Shown here: positions 23,052 through 31,402 of the stretch, piece by piece
Layout of the letters: the number at the start of each line of letters is the position of its first letter
How positions within the stretch are numbered: position 1 is the stretch's first letter
DNA from: Clostridia bacterium
GTDB taxonomy: Bacteria > Bacillota > Clostridia > Oscillospirales > CAG-272
DNA length: 64,000 bases
Reading direction: 5' to 3'
Assembly: GCA_017517745.1 (NCBI GenBank)
Contig: JAFWYJ010000053.1
Location: forward strand, 1-64,000
Notes under the pieces: generated by a model
Databases searched by the model: none
Told to the model about the DNA's origin: nothing
Seen by the model: only the letters and a program-made list of their open reading frames with translations
Position numbers and translations under genes: made by a program

Positions 23052-25154
23052 ATGAAGTTGTTCGAGAGCTTAAATAACGAGTTGCGGCAAACGTCAGGCG
23101 TCTATGCTCCCCATTATTTTCGGTATTTGGGATATGGGGAGGATTTGTCTGCTGATTATGCGAGCCTGCGGGCGAACGGCATCTACTCTCTGTTTACAAA
23201 ACCGAACCCCGTGATACTCAAGAGCGAGTGGATCGCGGGAAACCAACAATCTTTGTTTTGTGAGGAAAGCGAGCTGGTTCTGAATTACGCAAAGAATCTT
23301 GTGGATCGATTTTCTCAAAGAGGCTTTACCACGAACAAGGATCATTACGCTCCCGATTATGATCATATTCTTCGTGTGGGTCTCCCGGGGATGATCGACG
23401 AGATCGAGGTATCGATGCAGGTGCACGGTGACGATCCCGATAAGATCGTGACGCTGCAGGCAATGAAAAAAACTCTTTGCGGATTTTCCGAAATGATCCA
23501 AAAGTATATGCTACAAGCAGAGGCTCTTGTAGATTCTCCCGATTTTGATCGGAACCGCTTACACTTCATCGCCGACAATTGCCGCGCTATTATAAACGGC
23601 CCGCCCAAAAGCTTTGCGCAGGCACTTCAGCTGATGTGGTTCTGTCATACGGCGTTCCTGATGGAGGGACGCTATGCAATGGCGTTTGGTCGAATGGACC
23701 AATATTTATATCGGTTTTACAAAACAGATATTGACCAAGGAATTTTGACTGACGAGATGGTCATTGAGCTTCTGGAAAACGTTTTTATTCGGCTTCAGGA
23801 CGATATCGTCAATATCTGTATCGGCGGTCAAAACCAAAAGGGCGAATGTGAAATCAATCCGTTGAGCCGCTGTATTTTACGCGCGGTGCGCCATTGTAAC
23901 GTCCCCGGACCGAATCTGTCGCTCCGATACACGCAAAACACCCCCGATGATTTTTTGGACGAATGCTTGGAAACCATTGGCACAGGGCTTGGATATCCCG
24001 CGATCATGAACGATGACGTCAACATTGCTTCCCTGAAAAAATACGGATACGCGGAGGAGGACGTCTACAACTATTCCATGGTCGGCTGTATCGAGAACTT
24101 TATGACGGGCAAGCAGCCGCCTTGGTCTGACGGACGGTTTGACACACCGAGATTTTTCGATTATATCTTTAATAATGGAATCAGTGCCACCAATCAGTCG
24201 GTCGGACTCAATCTTTGCGGATTGGAAGATATTACGTCCATGTCCGATTTTATGACGGTCTTTGAGAAACAGCTTGCGTTCGGTGTGGATGAATATATGT
24301 TCAAATTCAACGCGAAAAACGATTTCATCCATCAAGCCTTTTTCGCCGAACCGTTTTTGTCCTGCTTCTGTCGGGATTGTATCGGCAGAGGCTTGGATAT
24401 CAACTGCGGCGGAAGCATCTATCCCTCGGTTCACGGAGCTGCTTTGATGGGAATCGGCACGGTATGTGACTCCCTCGCTGCAATTGAAAAGCTCGTGTTT
24501 GCGGATCGCACGACGACGCTCAGTGAACTCAGAGATGCCATGAACGCTAACTTTGAAGGGTACGGTGAACTTCGCCAAAAGCTATTGGATGCACCGAAAT
24601 ACGGAAACAATGATCCTTTTGTTGACAAATATGCAGTGTGGTTCATTGATTATTTAGGCTCACTCTTTGAAAAGAAAAAGACACGCGACGGAGGCGGAAT
24701 CTATATTGCCGCAGCGGCAAACGTGAGCAACATTTGCGCAGGCAAGATCATCAACGCAACACCCGACGGAAGGCTGCGCGGAGAGCCTCTTTCCGACGCC
24801 GCCTCTCCCACCTATGGGCGTGACACAAGAGGAGCAACGTCTACGATCAACAGCGTTTCCAAGCCCGATTACACCAAGGTCGCTTGCGGAAGTGTAGTCA
24901 ACCAAAAATTTTCGCCGTCCATGTTTACGCCCGAAAAGCGCAAAAAGTTGATGGCGCTGATCAAAACCTACTTCAAGAAAGGCGGTCAGGAACTGCAGAT
25001 CAATGCCACCTTGCGTGAAACCTTGATTGATGCCATCGAGCATCCGGAAAAATATCAGAATCTCGTGGTTCGTGTTTCGGGCTTTTCGGCTTTTTACGTG
25101 ACACTTGAGAAGGACGTTCAGCTTGATATTCTCAACCGAACACAGCAGGAGTAA
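23052..25154 (+). CDS. Glycyl radical enzyme, PFL/dehydratase superfamily, substrate unknown
   Basis: A 700-residue enzyme, short for the family (usually 760-850). The catalytic cysteine is C346 in SMVGCIENFMTG, with the G-C-x-E arrangement of glycerol/diol and hydroxyproline dehydratases (E348 as likely general base). The glycyl radical site is G677 in VRVSGFSAFYV, where most relatives read RVAGY. The start at 23052 lies 7 bases after GGAGG; an ATG two codons upstream is too close. It is activated by the radical SAM protein encoded next. Partners (zinc alcohol dehydrogenase, esterase remnant, cupin-AraC regulator) suggest breakdown of a sugar- or polyol-like compound. It could be a dehydratase or a C-C/C-O lyase. 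Confidence 0.88.
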   Translation: MKLFESLNNELRQTSGVYAPHYFRYLGYGEDLSADYASLRANGIYSLFTKPNPVILKSEWIAGNQQSLFCEESELVLNYAKNLVDRFSQRGFTTNKDHYAPDYDHILRVGLPGMIDEIEVSMQVHGDDPDKIVTLQAMKKTLCGFSEMIQKYMLQAEALVDSPDFDRNRLHFIADNCRAIINGPPKSFAQALQLMWFCHTAFLMEGRYAMAFGRMDQYLYRFYKTDIDQGILTDEMVIELLENVFIRLQDDIVNICIGGQNQKGECEINPLSRCILRAVRHCNVPGPNLSLRYTQNTPDDFLDECLETIGTGLGYPAIMNDDVNIASLKKYGYAEEDVYNYSMVGCIENFMTGKQPPWSDGRFDTPRFFDYIFNNGISATNQSVGLNLCGLEDITSMSDFMTVFEKQLAFGVDEYMFKFNAKNDFIHQAFFAEPFLSCFCRDCIGRGLDINCGGSIYPSVHGAALMGIGTVCDSLAAIEKLVFADRTTTLSELRDAMNANFEGYGELRQKLLDAPKYGNNDPFVDKYAVWFIDYLGSLFEKKKTRDGGGIYIAAAANVSNICAGKIINATPDGRLRGEPLSDAASPTYGRDTRGATSTINSVSKPDYTKVACGSVVNQKFSPSMFTPEKRKKLMALIKTYFKKGGQELQINATLRETLIDAIEHPEKYQNLVVRVSGFSAFYVTLEKDVQLDILNRTQQE

Positions 25155-25158
25155 CGAT

Positions 25159-25923
25159 ATGTTAAATATATCCAATATTCAGCATTTTTCCGTAGGAGAT
25201 GGAGAAGGAATACGAACAACTGTATTCCTCAAAGGATGCAACCTTCGATGCCCTTGGTGTCACAATCCCGAAAATCTGAACAAGCAACCTGCTGTTTTGC
25301 GGTACCGTTCCACAGGCAAAACCGAAACGCTCGGACGGCTTGTGTCGGCAGAGGAAATCCTCACCGAGCTTTTGGAGGATAAGGATTTTTACGATGAAAG
25401 CCGTGGCGGCGTAACCTTTTCGGGCGGAGAGACGATGCTGCAGGCATCCGAGCTCGTTCCCCTGACAAAACTTTTAAAGGCAAACGGCGTATCGGTTCTT
25501 GTGGACACCGCAGGGTGTGTGCCGTATGCCTCTTTTCAAATACTGAATCCCTTTGTAACGGGCTATTTGTTTGATTTCAAAACGGCTGATGGGGATCAAT
25601 ACCGAGAGATCGGGGGCGATCTTGGGCTCGTTGTGGAGAATATTACACGGTTGCGCAAGGACGGCAAGGCAGTTCGGATTCGGATTCCCTTGATCCCGGG
25701 CTTCAACACCTCGCCGCGTTCGACGCAGGCAATTTGCGAACGCTTGCAGGACATCGGTATCAAACACGTGGACCTATTGCCGTTCCATCGATTGGGAAGC
25801 GCAAAATATGAGGCTATGGGACTGGAATACGCCTATAAAACACAACAGCCACTTACCAAAGATGATCTTGGCAAAATCGAAGCAATTTATAAAACATATT
25901 TTTCAGTAAAAATAGAAGGATAG
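25159..25923 (+). CDS. Glycyl radical enzyme activase (radical SAM)
   Basis: A 254-residue enzyme with the SAM cluster motif C-x3-C-x2-C in KGCNLRCPWCHNPEN and the GGVTFSGGETMLQ motif. After HNPEN there is only a short linker before the RLVSAEEIL segment. The two-cluster ferredoxin-like insert common in dehydratase activases is missing, so it is of the minimal PFL-activase type. It generates the glycyl radical on the upstream enzyme. The two genes are 4 bases apart. ATG 25159 fits the spacing; a longer frame would overlap the upstream gene. Confidence 0.92.
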   Translation: MLNISNIQHFSVGDGEGIRTTVFLKGCNLRCPWCHNPENLNKQPAVLRYRSTGKTETLGRLVSAEEILTELLEDKDFYDESRGGVTFSGGETMLQASELVPLTKLLKANGVSVLVDTAGCVPYASFQILNPFVTGYLFDFKTADGDQYREIGGDLGLVVENITRLRKDGKAVRIRIPLIPGFNTSPRSTQAICERLQDIGIKHVDLLPFHRLGSAKYEAMGLEYAYKTQQPLTKDDLGKIEAIYKTYFSVKIEG

Positions 25924-25933
25924 GAGAATGATT

Positions 25934-27028
25934 ATGAAAGCAAAAGCAGCTGTTTTTATGGGCGCGCACAAGGATTTTGAGGTGCGTGAATTTGATGTGA
26001 CCGCAACGCCCCGTGGGTATGGACAAATGGAACTGATCGCCAGCGGAATTTGTGGCACGGATCTGCATTTCCATAATGGAAAATTGGCAATTAATCCCCC
26101 CACTGTGATTGGTCACGAGTTCGTTGGCAAAATCACCGATTTGGATGAGAAGGATGCAAAGCAATATGATCTTGCCGTTGGCGATCACGTGATCGCCGAT
26201 ATTGCCGTACCTTGCGGAGAATGTATCCTCTGCAAAAACGGGGATGATGCGAACTGTGTCAATATGCAGGTAACAAATGGAGGAAGTATTGACGTCGCGC
26301 CCTATCTTTACGGTGGATATGCCGAGGTGAACTACACCCCACTTTCCAATCTTGTAAAGATCCCAAATGAAATTCCGCCTGTAGTTGCCGCAACCTTTGC
26401 GTGCCCCGGTCCCACCGCGATCCATTCTTTTGAATTGGCAAAAAAAGCAGGCGTTGATTTTGAAAAGATCAACGTTGCTGTGGTGCAAGGGCTCGGTCCC
26501 GTTGGCACATTTGCTGTGATGTATCTGAAGGCATTGGGGGTCAAAAAGGTCTACGCGATCACCGCAGGAAACGATACAACGAGAGAGAACGTCGCGCTCA
26601 CGCTTGGTGCCGATCAGGTTTTCAATCTCACCCGTGAGGGTGTAGATAATGTTACAAAAGCATTGCAAGCAGAAAACGACGGACTTGGGGTAGACCTTTG
26701 CATGGAATGCTCCGGCGCACCCTCCGCAGTTGTTCAAGGAATGGATATCCTCAGAAATAGAGGAATCTATCTCGTACCCGGTCAGTACAGCGCATCGGGC
26801 GGTATTGAAATTCAGCCGCAACTGATTACCTTCAAGGCGCTTCACATCCTTGGCTCTTCCCAATATTCCATGTGTGACGTCCGCACGTATCTTGACTTTT
26901 TGTCCGTCCATACCGAGTTGTATGAAAAGATCGAAAAGTTGGGAACAAAATTCAAGGTTTCCGAAATCAATGAAGCGATTGCCTACGCAAAATCCGGTAA
27001 AAACGTCAAAACCCTTTTGGTGAAGTGA
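25934..27028 (+). CDS. Zinc-dependent medium-chain alcohol/polyol dehydrogenase
   Basis: A 364-residue MDR protein. The catalytic zinc site is in ASGICGTDLHFHNG and IGHEFVG. The structural zinc ligands are in CGECILCKNGDDANC (C-x2-C-x2-C-x7-C). The cofactor-binding glycines are in VQGLGPVGTFAVMY. It looks like sorbitol or threonine dehydrogenases. It follows the activase by 10 bases with a GGAG site and probably oxidises the alcohol feeding the glycyl radical step or reduces its aldehyde product. Confidence 0.9.
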   Translation: MKAKAAVFMGAHKDFEVREFDVTATPRGYGQMELIASGICGTDLHFHNGKLAINPPTVIGHEFVGKITDLDEKDAKQYDLAVGDHVIADIAVPCGECILCKNGDDANCVNMQVTNGGSIDVAPYLYGGYAEVNYTPLSNLVKIPNEIPPVVAATFACPGPTAIHSFELAKKAGVDFEKINVAVVQGLGPVGTFAVMYLKALGVKKVYAITAGNDTTRENVALTLGADQVFNLTREGVDNVTKALQAENDGLGVDLCMECSGAPSAVVQGMDILRNRGIYLVPGQYSASGGIEIQPQLITFKALHILGSSQYSMCDVRTYLDFLSVHTELYEKIEKLGTKFKVSEINEAIAYAKSGKNVKTLLVK

Positions 27029-27029
27029 T

Positions 27030-27227
27030 ATGGATGTGATCATCTTTTCCGGACAAAGCAATATGCAGGGGCAAAGCGAGCGTCTTTCCGAAAATGACGT
27101 TGTAAATGATGCATACGAATATAAATGGTTGACCGATGAATTGTTGCCTCTTCAAAACCCCGTTGGAAAAATATTACCTATTTTATGGATCGGGGCGATG
27201 ATGTTACGCCTGAAACCAAGTAAATAA
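27030..27227 (+). pseudogene. SASA-type carbohydrate esterase, truncated by frameshift
   Basis: Starts MDVIIFSGQSNMQGQSERLS, the conserved block I of the sialate O-acetylesterase/SASA (DUF303) family with nucleophile Ser in GQSN. After NPVG (about 27163) the frame diverges, while another frame reads NITYFMDRGDDVTPETK, which continues the family, then stops at 27224. Only about 65 of ~270 residues remain and the rest of the gene is absent. It begins 1 base after the dehydrogenase stop, so it was the last operon gene. Confidence 0.8.
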
Positions 27228-27273
27228 AAAAGCCATCGGGATCCATTAAAGGTGCACATGAAACAGCCAAAAT

Positions 27274-27362
27274 TCCTTGATTTTATTGACTTTTTCAGTG
27301 TGGCATCTATTAAGGATGCACAACACAAAAAGAAAAGTCGCGCAAGCGGCTTTTTCTTTTTG
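27274..27362. repeat. R2 repeat plus terminator after the glycyl radical operon
   Basis: A 35-bp segment CTTGATTTTATTGACTTTTT...TGGCATCTA (27274-27308) recurs at 28332-28366. It contains R2 (27300-27322) and runs into a hairpin (GTCGC-GCAA-GCGGC, 27329-27362) with a long T-run. The rest up to 27487 is made of CTTCACT/TTCACTTTT-like simple repeats and purine-rich sequence, with no gene. Confidence 0.65.
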
Positions 27363-27487
27363 TACTCTTCACTCTTCACTATTCACTTTTCACTTTTCTC
27401 TAAATCATCGCGCGACTTTTCCAGAGAAGAGATAAAAGAGAAGAGAGAAAAGAAAAGGTAGCTTTTCTCCCGTCGGTCGAAAAGCAT

Positions 27488-27599
27488 TGATTTTTAGTTA
27501 AAAATGTGATATAATGATTTCAACAAATAAGCATAAAACCCCTGGACTTCTCGCAATCTTTCGGTATCATCTGTGTTACCACCCGAAAGGAGCGCGGAA
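27488..27599 (+). promoter_or_regulatory. Module 1 promoter and conserved leader
   Basis: TTGATT (27488-27493), 17 bases, TATAAT (27511-27516), then an ~85-base leader. The leader contains CTTTCGG (27559-27565) and CCGAAAGGAG (27584-27593), which can pair and cover the ribosome site. The same promoter-leader recurs at 30429 and 31567. Confidence 0.7.
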
Positions 27600-27866
27600 A
27601 TGATAGATCTGAAGCCATATTATCAAATAAAACTAAGCCTGCTCAGATGTAAGTCTTACTTTCTCTACAATCCCCCGAAAACCGATAACGAGAAATCCGC
27701 CTATGACATTATCGAAAAAGCGTATTGGATCAATGAGAAAAAGATTGAGATGCTTGATTGCAAAGTGAATGAGAAGCTACTCAAAGAATATTACACATAC
27801 CTTACTCAAAAATCAAAAGGAAAGGCGGTGAACGAATGCGTTTTTTTGAATTTGAAACTTATTTGA
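27600..27866 (+). CDS. Module gene A, intact copy: small hypothetical protein
   Basis: An 88-residue charged, tyrosine-rich protein, MIDLKPYYQIKLSLLRCKSY, then PPKTDNEKSAYDIIEKAYWI and NEKKIEMLDCKVNEKLLKEY. No signal peptide or membrane segment; probably helical. I do not know the family. GAAAGGAG lies 7 bases before the ATG. It overlaps the following membrane protein gene by 31 bases, which implies coupled translation. Homologous but broken copies lie at 30542 and 31678, each before a different membrane protein gene. Confidence 0.65.
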   Translation: MIDLKPYYQIKLSLLRCKSYFLYNPPKTDNEKSAYDIIEKAYWINEKKIEMLDCKVNEKLLKEYYTYLTQKSKGKAVNECVFLNLKLI

Positions 27867-28285
27867 CTAGCGACGAGATCCAACACCGCATGTCATCTTA
27901 TTATGAATGGGAAAAGCATTCTTCGTGGAATATATTTAAGGAATACACCTCTCCTAGAAAAGGGTTGCATCTATATCCCGATGAAAATGGTTTTACCGGT
28001 TATTACGAAACCGGAGAACGTAATAGACATTACGATTTGCAGAGAGCGAAAGCTTGGATGCACATCAAAATAAAAGAGAAAAACGGGAAACGCATTGTCA
28101 AAGGATATACATATTACTGCCCTTTATTGATAATCGGCTTGTTGATTGGCTTGTTAGAAATTATTTTTGTTCAAGATATACTGGCATTTATCTTAATTTC
28201 CGTTGTGTGCGCTGTATTGTTTATGTCAAAAATCAAGGAAGAAAATGAATTGATAGAATGCGTAAGAAGAATCCTTGAGCAATAG
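27836..28285 (+). CDS. Module 1 gene B: small membrane protein
   Basis: A 149-residue protein of unknown family. Residues 1-90 are soluble, aromatic and charged (MRFFEFETYLTSDEIQHRMS). Two hydrophobic segments follow (YYCPLLIIGLLIGLLEIIF and ILAFILISVVCAVLFM), then a charged tail. AAAGGCGG lies upstream, as before the gene B of module 2. It overlaps gene A. The sequence is unlike gene B of modules 2 and 3. Confidence 0.6.
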   Translation: MRFFEFETYLTSDEIQHRMSSYYEWEKHSSWNIFKEYTSPRKGLHLYPDENGFTGYYETGERNRHYDLQRAKAWMHIKIKEKNGKRIVKGYTYYCPLLIIGLLIGLLEIIFVQDILAFILISVVCAVLFMSKIKEENELIECVRRILEQ

Positions 28286-28380
28286 TCATCTATTAAGGAT
28301 GCACATAAAACCGCTTCAAAAGTCGCAACCCCCTTGATTTTATTGACTTTTTGAGCGTGGCATCTAAATTGGCTGTACAA
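28283..28380. repeat. Two diverged R2 copies after module 1
   Basis: TCATCTATTAAGGATGCACA at 28284-28303 follows the gene B stop directly. A second copy, GTGGCATCTAAATTGGCTGT, ends near 28378, preceded by the 35-bp CTTGATTTTATTGAC repeat and followed by half of the AAAGCAGTCC hairpin. Confidence 0.6.
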
Positions 28381-28443
28381 CAAAAAAACGAAAGCAGTCC
28401 AAGGGGTGCCTACCATAAAGCAGGTTTTACCTACCGAAACACA

Positions 28444-28479
28444 AAAGGAGTACGAGCATTTTTGTTCGTACTCCTTTTC
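28444..28479. terminator. Perfect long hairpin, bidirectional terminator
   Basis: AAAGGAGTACGA pairs with TCGTACTCCTTTT around GCATTTTTGT. T/A runs on both sides. Confidence 0.7.
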
Positions 28480-28545
28480 ACAAGCCTTACTGTGTAAGGT
28501 ATTATAGTGTGTTACACCTTTTAGGTGTACCGTCGGGCGGCAATG

Positions 28546-28670
28546 AGCCTCCCTTGTGTAAAGGGAGGTGGCTTGCGAAGCAAGACGGAGGGATTGTAAA
28601 AAGCAAAATTCTACCAAAAAACAATCCCTCAGTCACCTTCGGTGACAGCTCCCTTTGCACAAGGGAGCCT
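28546..28670. mobile_element. MITE-like element, same family as 19416-19553
   Basis: Two ~50-base imperfect inverted arms: GCCTCCCTTGTGTAAAGGGA, GGTGGCTTGCGAAGC, GACGGAGGGATTGT on the left, and the complement with GTCACCTTCGGTGAC and AAGGGAGCC on the right, around a 20-base AT-rich core. No coding capacity. Confidence 0.75.
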
Positions 28671-28763
28671 TTCTTTTGTGCCTTCTGAAGGTCCGTCAAT
28701 TTTCCTGACAAGCACTGCTTTTGCGGACACAAAAGCGAAGGTCTGCATAAGGCGATAAAAAAA

Positions 28764-29819
28764 TCAAAGATTCGAAAGTGATTGGAAATCTTTGCTGTCA
28801 CGAATCGGATCAAATGATTTCCATAACAAGAATTCCCGGAAAGATTCTGTCATAGTAGCAGTTCCGCTTTTTACGATTTCGTTTGCATCAAATGAAATTT
28901 TATTAAAAACGGAAGCTGTATATGGAATAGGTGTCTCTTTTGCGGCCATAAAAATCTTATCGTATAGAACAGCATGTTCATAAGATTTGCGTAAAATAGA
29001 AATTGCCTCTGTATATTGTTTTTGTTTTGTAAGACATTGAGCTTGTAAAATATAGTTGAACATCAAAGTTTCATGAAACCACAAATAATTTTCATCATCA
29101 ATTACAAGTTTGAGGATTTTCTCGGCAAGCCGTATTGTTTCAAAATTGTAATGATCGGTTTCAAGTTCTCCAAGCAAATCGGCAAGTTTTCTGAAAATTA
29201 GAGTTTGACGATGCTTTTTCAAATCTTCGCCTTTCAAGCAATATTTCAAAAGTTCATCACGATCAGGGTGTTGCCTTGCATATTGAAGGGCTTCATCACG
29301 TCTTCCAAGATCAGAAAGAGCAAAAACAATGCCTCGAATAGCCGATTCTTTTAGATGCGAATCGGTACTGTCTTCGATAATTTTTTCGAAATAAAAAACA
29401 GACCTTTCAAAATGTTCGATTTGTTCTTTTGAACCAAGCTCGTTACAGTGAATTCCAAAAGATCCTTCAGCATCTGCAAGCCATTTTAAGTATTCAAGAT
29501 TTCCCGGATATTCCTCGACAGCTGTTTTTGAAATTTTATATCTTTTTTCTATATCGCCTGTTTTCCATGTTTCATAATAAATTTCTTTCAGTTTTTCTTG
29601 ACGCAAGAGTTCTTCGTTACTATCAACCCCAAAGAGTTCATCGGTCGTTACATCAAGCAACCGAGCCAACGGAACGATCATAGACAAATCCGGAGACGCC
29701 GCACCCGTTTCCCATTTTGAAACCGCTTGGAACGATACGTTAAGATATTCCGCAAGTTTTTCCTGTGTCATATCCTTTTTCTTTCTAAGTTCTTTTATTT
29801 TTATTCCTATGTGAGCCAT
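28764..29819 (-). CDS. Xre-type regulator with TPR-like C-terminal domain
   Basis: A 351-residue protein. Residues 1-62 are a Cro/C1 HTH (IKELRKKKDMTQEKLAEYLN, VSFQAVSKWETGAASPDLSM) followed by the LLDVTTDELFGVDS segment typical of these proteins. Residues 75-330 are all helical with repeats such as EYLKWLADAEGSFG and EAISILRKSYEHA, likely TPRs that bind a peptide or ligand. The start at 29819 has an AGGAGAC site. It interrupts the spacing between modules 1 and 2 on the opposite strand and may be their regulator, but that is a guess. Confidence 0.8.
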   Translation of the reverse strand: MAHIGIKIKELRKKKDMTQEKLAEYLNVSFQAVSKWETGAASPDLSMIVPLARLLDVTTDELFGVDSNEELLRQEKLKEIYYETWKTGDIEKRYKISKTAVEEYPGNLEYLKWLADAEGSFGIHCNELGSKEQIEHFERSVFYFEKIIEDSTDSHLKESAIRGIVFALSDLGRRDEALQYARQHPDRDELLKYCLKGEDLKKHRQTLIFRKLADLLGELETDHYNFETIRLAEKILKLVIDDENYLWFHETLMFNYILQAQCLTKQKQYTEAISILRKSYEHAVLYDKIFMAAKETPIPYTASVFNKISFDANEIVKSGTATMTESFREFLLWKSFDPIRDSKDFQSLSNL

Positions 29820-30263
29820 AAATTAGTCTCCTTTTGAAAAGATAAGCGAGCCCTGCTTTCACTAATATTATATCACAAAATTAAAACCAATCAATAACTT
29901 GTTTTTTGATAATAATTCAACTAACGTTCGAGTTTTGATATACAAAATGGCGCACCTGCTTTATCGCAGGTACGCCAAGGGGTGCTTTCCATAAAGCAGG
30001 TTGAAAACCATCTGCAAGATCCGAACGGCATAGCCGTTCGCCCTTCGGGTTTCGACTGCGTCCGCCCGTGTCATTCTGAGCGAAGCAAAACCGCAACGCG
30101 GTTGCGGAGTCGAGCTGCGAAGCAGCACCGAGCAAAGCGAAGGTGGAATCTCGGGCGGACTCCGCTCAAGATGACACGCAGGGGCAATACCTGCCGACAA
30201 AAGAACAGCGCACCTGCTTTATCGCAGGTACGCCAATGGACTGCTTTTTCGTTTTTTGTTGCA
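29820..30263. other. Repeat-rich intergenic region before module 2
   Basis: Contains a 29-bp direct repeat (GCGCACCTGCTTTATCGCAG, GTACGCCAA) at 29950-29978 and 30208-30236 that flanks an inserted GTCATTCTGAGC-type element. No gene seen. Confidence 0.6.
30064..30182. mobile_element. MITE/REP-like element with TGTCATTCTGAGCG ends
   Basis: Left end CCCGTGTCATTCTGAGCGAA and right end GCTCAAGATGACACGCAGG are inverted repeats. Inner segments form further hairpins (CCGCAACGCGGTTGCGG). About 119 bases, noncoding. Confidence 0.7.
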
Positions 30264-30430
30264 ATGAAGCGCACCTGCGGTGCATGAAAAATGAAGCAGG
30301 ACTTCATCCTATGAAGCGAGCCTTCGGCTCAGGTCGAGGTTAGTGTGCGCTTCGCTTCATGGCGGCAACGCCGCCGCTTCATAGAAGCCGCAAGGCTTCT
30401 GCTTCATATTCGCATAGCGAATGCTTCATT
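30264..30430. repeat. Hairpin array A with GCTTCAT spacers
   Basis: A chain of short hairpins: GCACC-TGC-GGTGC, GAGCC-TTC-GGCTC, then between GCTTCAT heptamers GGCGGC-AAC-GCCGCC, AGAAGCC-GCA-AGGCTTCT and ATTCGC-ATA-GCGAAT. The last GCTTCAT runs straight into the -35 box of module 2. The gene-free array is matched by array B at 31403 with different stems. Confidence 0.8.
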
Positions 30431-30541
30431 GACAAAGCATTGAATTTGTGATATAATGATTTCAACAAATAAGCATAAAACCCCTGGACTTTCCGCTTTT
30501 CTTAGGTATCATGTGTGTTACCACCCGAAAGGAGCGCGGAA
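30429..30541 (+). promoter_or_regulatory. Module 2 promoter and conserved leader
   Basis: TTGACA (30429-30434), 17 bases, TATAAT (30452-30457), then the leader shared with modules 1 and 3, with the ribosome site GAAAGGAG. The CTTTCGG partner of the leader hairpin is changed to CTTAGG here, weakening the stem. Confidence 0.75.
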
Positions 30542-30786
30542 ATGATAGACTTAAAGCCATATTATTAAGTAAAATTAACATTACTCATATATAAGGCATC
30601 TTTTTCGAGAAATCCCCCGAAAACCGAGGACGAAAAATATGCTTATGACATTATTCAAAAAGCGTATTGGATCAATGAGAAAAATATAGAAATGCTTGAT
30701 TATAAAAAGCAAAGAAGGCTAGTCGAAAATGATTATCAATATTTCGGCAACCCCAAAAAACAACAAGAAAGGCGGCGAAAAAATTG
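30542..30786 (+). pseudogene. Module gene A, copy 2, stopped at codon 9
   Basis: Reads MIDLKPYY then TAA (30566-30568), where the intact copy has CAA. The rest remains homologous: NPPKTEDEKYAYDIIQKAYW, INEKNIEMLDY. The promoter, leader and ribosome site are intact, so the change is probably recent. Confidence 0.8.
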
Positions 30787-31305
30787 GAAGTTGTGCTATA
30801 TGAATTCAGTTTTGATTATGCAAAAGCCATTGGTTTTTTTATTGTACCTTTGATTGGTGCGGCTTTTTTCTTCGCTGATAAACTTATTGGCAGGCGAGCT
30901 GAACCTTACGTCGATATTGGCAGTAGAACAAAGGAAATATCACCAAAAGTTTTCATAATAACGCGTTTAATTGGAGCCTTTTGTTTGGTTGTGTTTCTAC
31001 TTTCCTTTACTGTTCATATTGCAGAATATAACGAATATAAAACGATGTTGGAATCTGACAGTGTATCTGTTGTGGAAGGATATGTAGAAAACTACAATCC
31101 TTTACCTGCAGACGGCAAAGGCACGGAGAATTTTGAAATTAACGGGGTGTATTTCGCATATAATAACGCTGACGCAAGAAATGGTTATACTGCTATTGCT
31201 AAATATGGCGGTGTCATAACAATGAACGGGCAGCATTTGAGAATTAAATATGTAACGAATGAAGAAGGCGAGAATATTATTCTATACATATCGGAAATCG
31301 GGTAA
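30784..31305 (+). CDS. Module 2 gene B: membrane protein with DUF3592-like domain
   Basis: A 173-residue protein with a TTG start at 30784 after AAAGGCGG, the same site as in module 1. Two membrane segments (AIGFFIVPLIGAAFFFADKL and FIITRLIGAFCLVVFLLSFT) precede a beta-rich extracytoplasmic domain with VVEGYVENYNPLPADGKGTE, FEINGVYFAY and GQHLRIKYV. That pattern (a small domain reporting 'V-x-G-x-V', 'F-x-x-x-G-x-x-F', 'L-R-I-x-Y') resembles DUF3592-type domains. Function unknown. Not similar to gene B of module 1. Confidence 0.65.
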   Translation: MEVVLYEFSFDYAKAIGFFIVPLIGAAFFFADKLIGRRAEPYVDIGSRTKEISPKVFIITRLIGAFCLVVFLLSFTVHIAEYNEYKTMLESDSVSVVEGYVENYNPLPADGKGTENFEINGVYFAYNNADARNGYTAIAKYGGVITMNGQHLRIKYVTNEEGENIILYISEIG

Positions 31306-31334
31306 AGTTGCATACGGGTTACGAAAAACGAAAT

Positions 31335-31392
31335 CGGCATCTATTTTGGATGCACAACACAAAAACGAAAGCAGTCCAATGGACTGCTTTTT
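31335..31392 (+). terminator. R2 repeat and terminator after module 2
   Basis: R2 (31335-31358, GGCATCTATTTTGGATGCAC) is followed by a perfect hairpin AAAGCAGTCC-AAT-GGACTGCTTT at 31368-31390 with TT. Same order as at 21804 and 27300. Confidence 0.75.
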
Positions 31393-31402
31393 CGTTTGGG
31401 GT

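Noticed and set aside
27300..31358. Integron gene cassettes with attC sites
   Set aside because: The arms lack the R'' and R' core consensus, and no integron integrase is present; the modules carry their own promoters.
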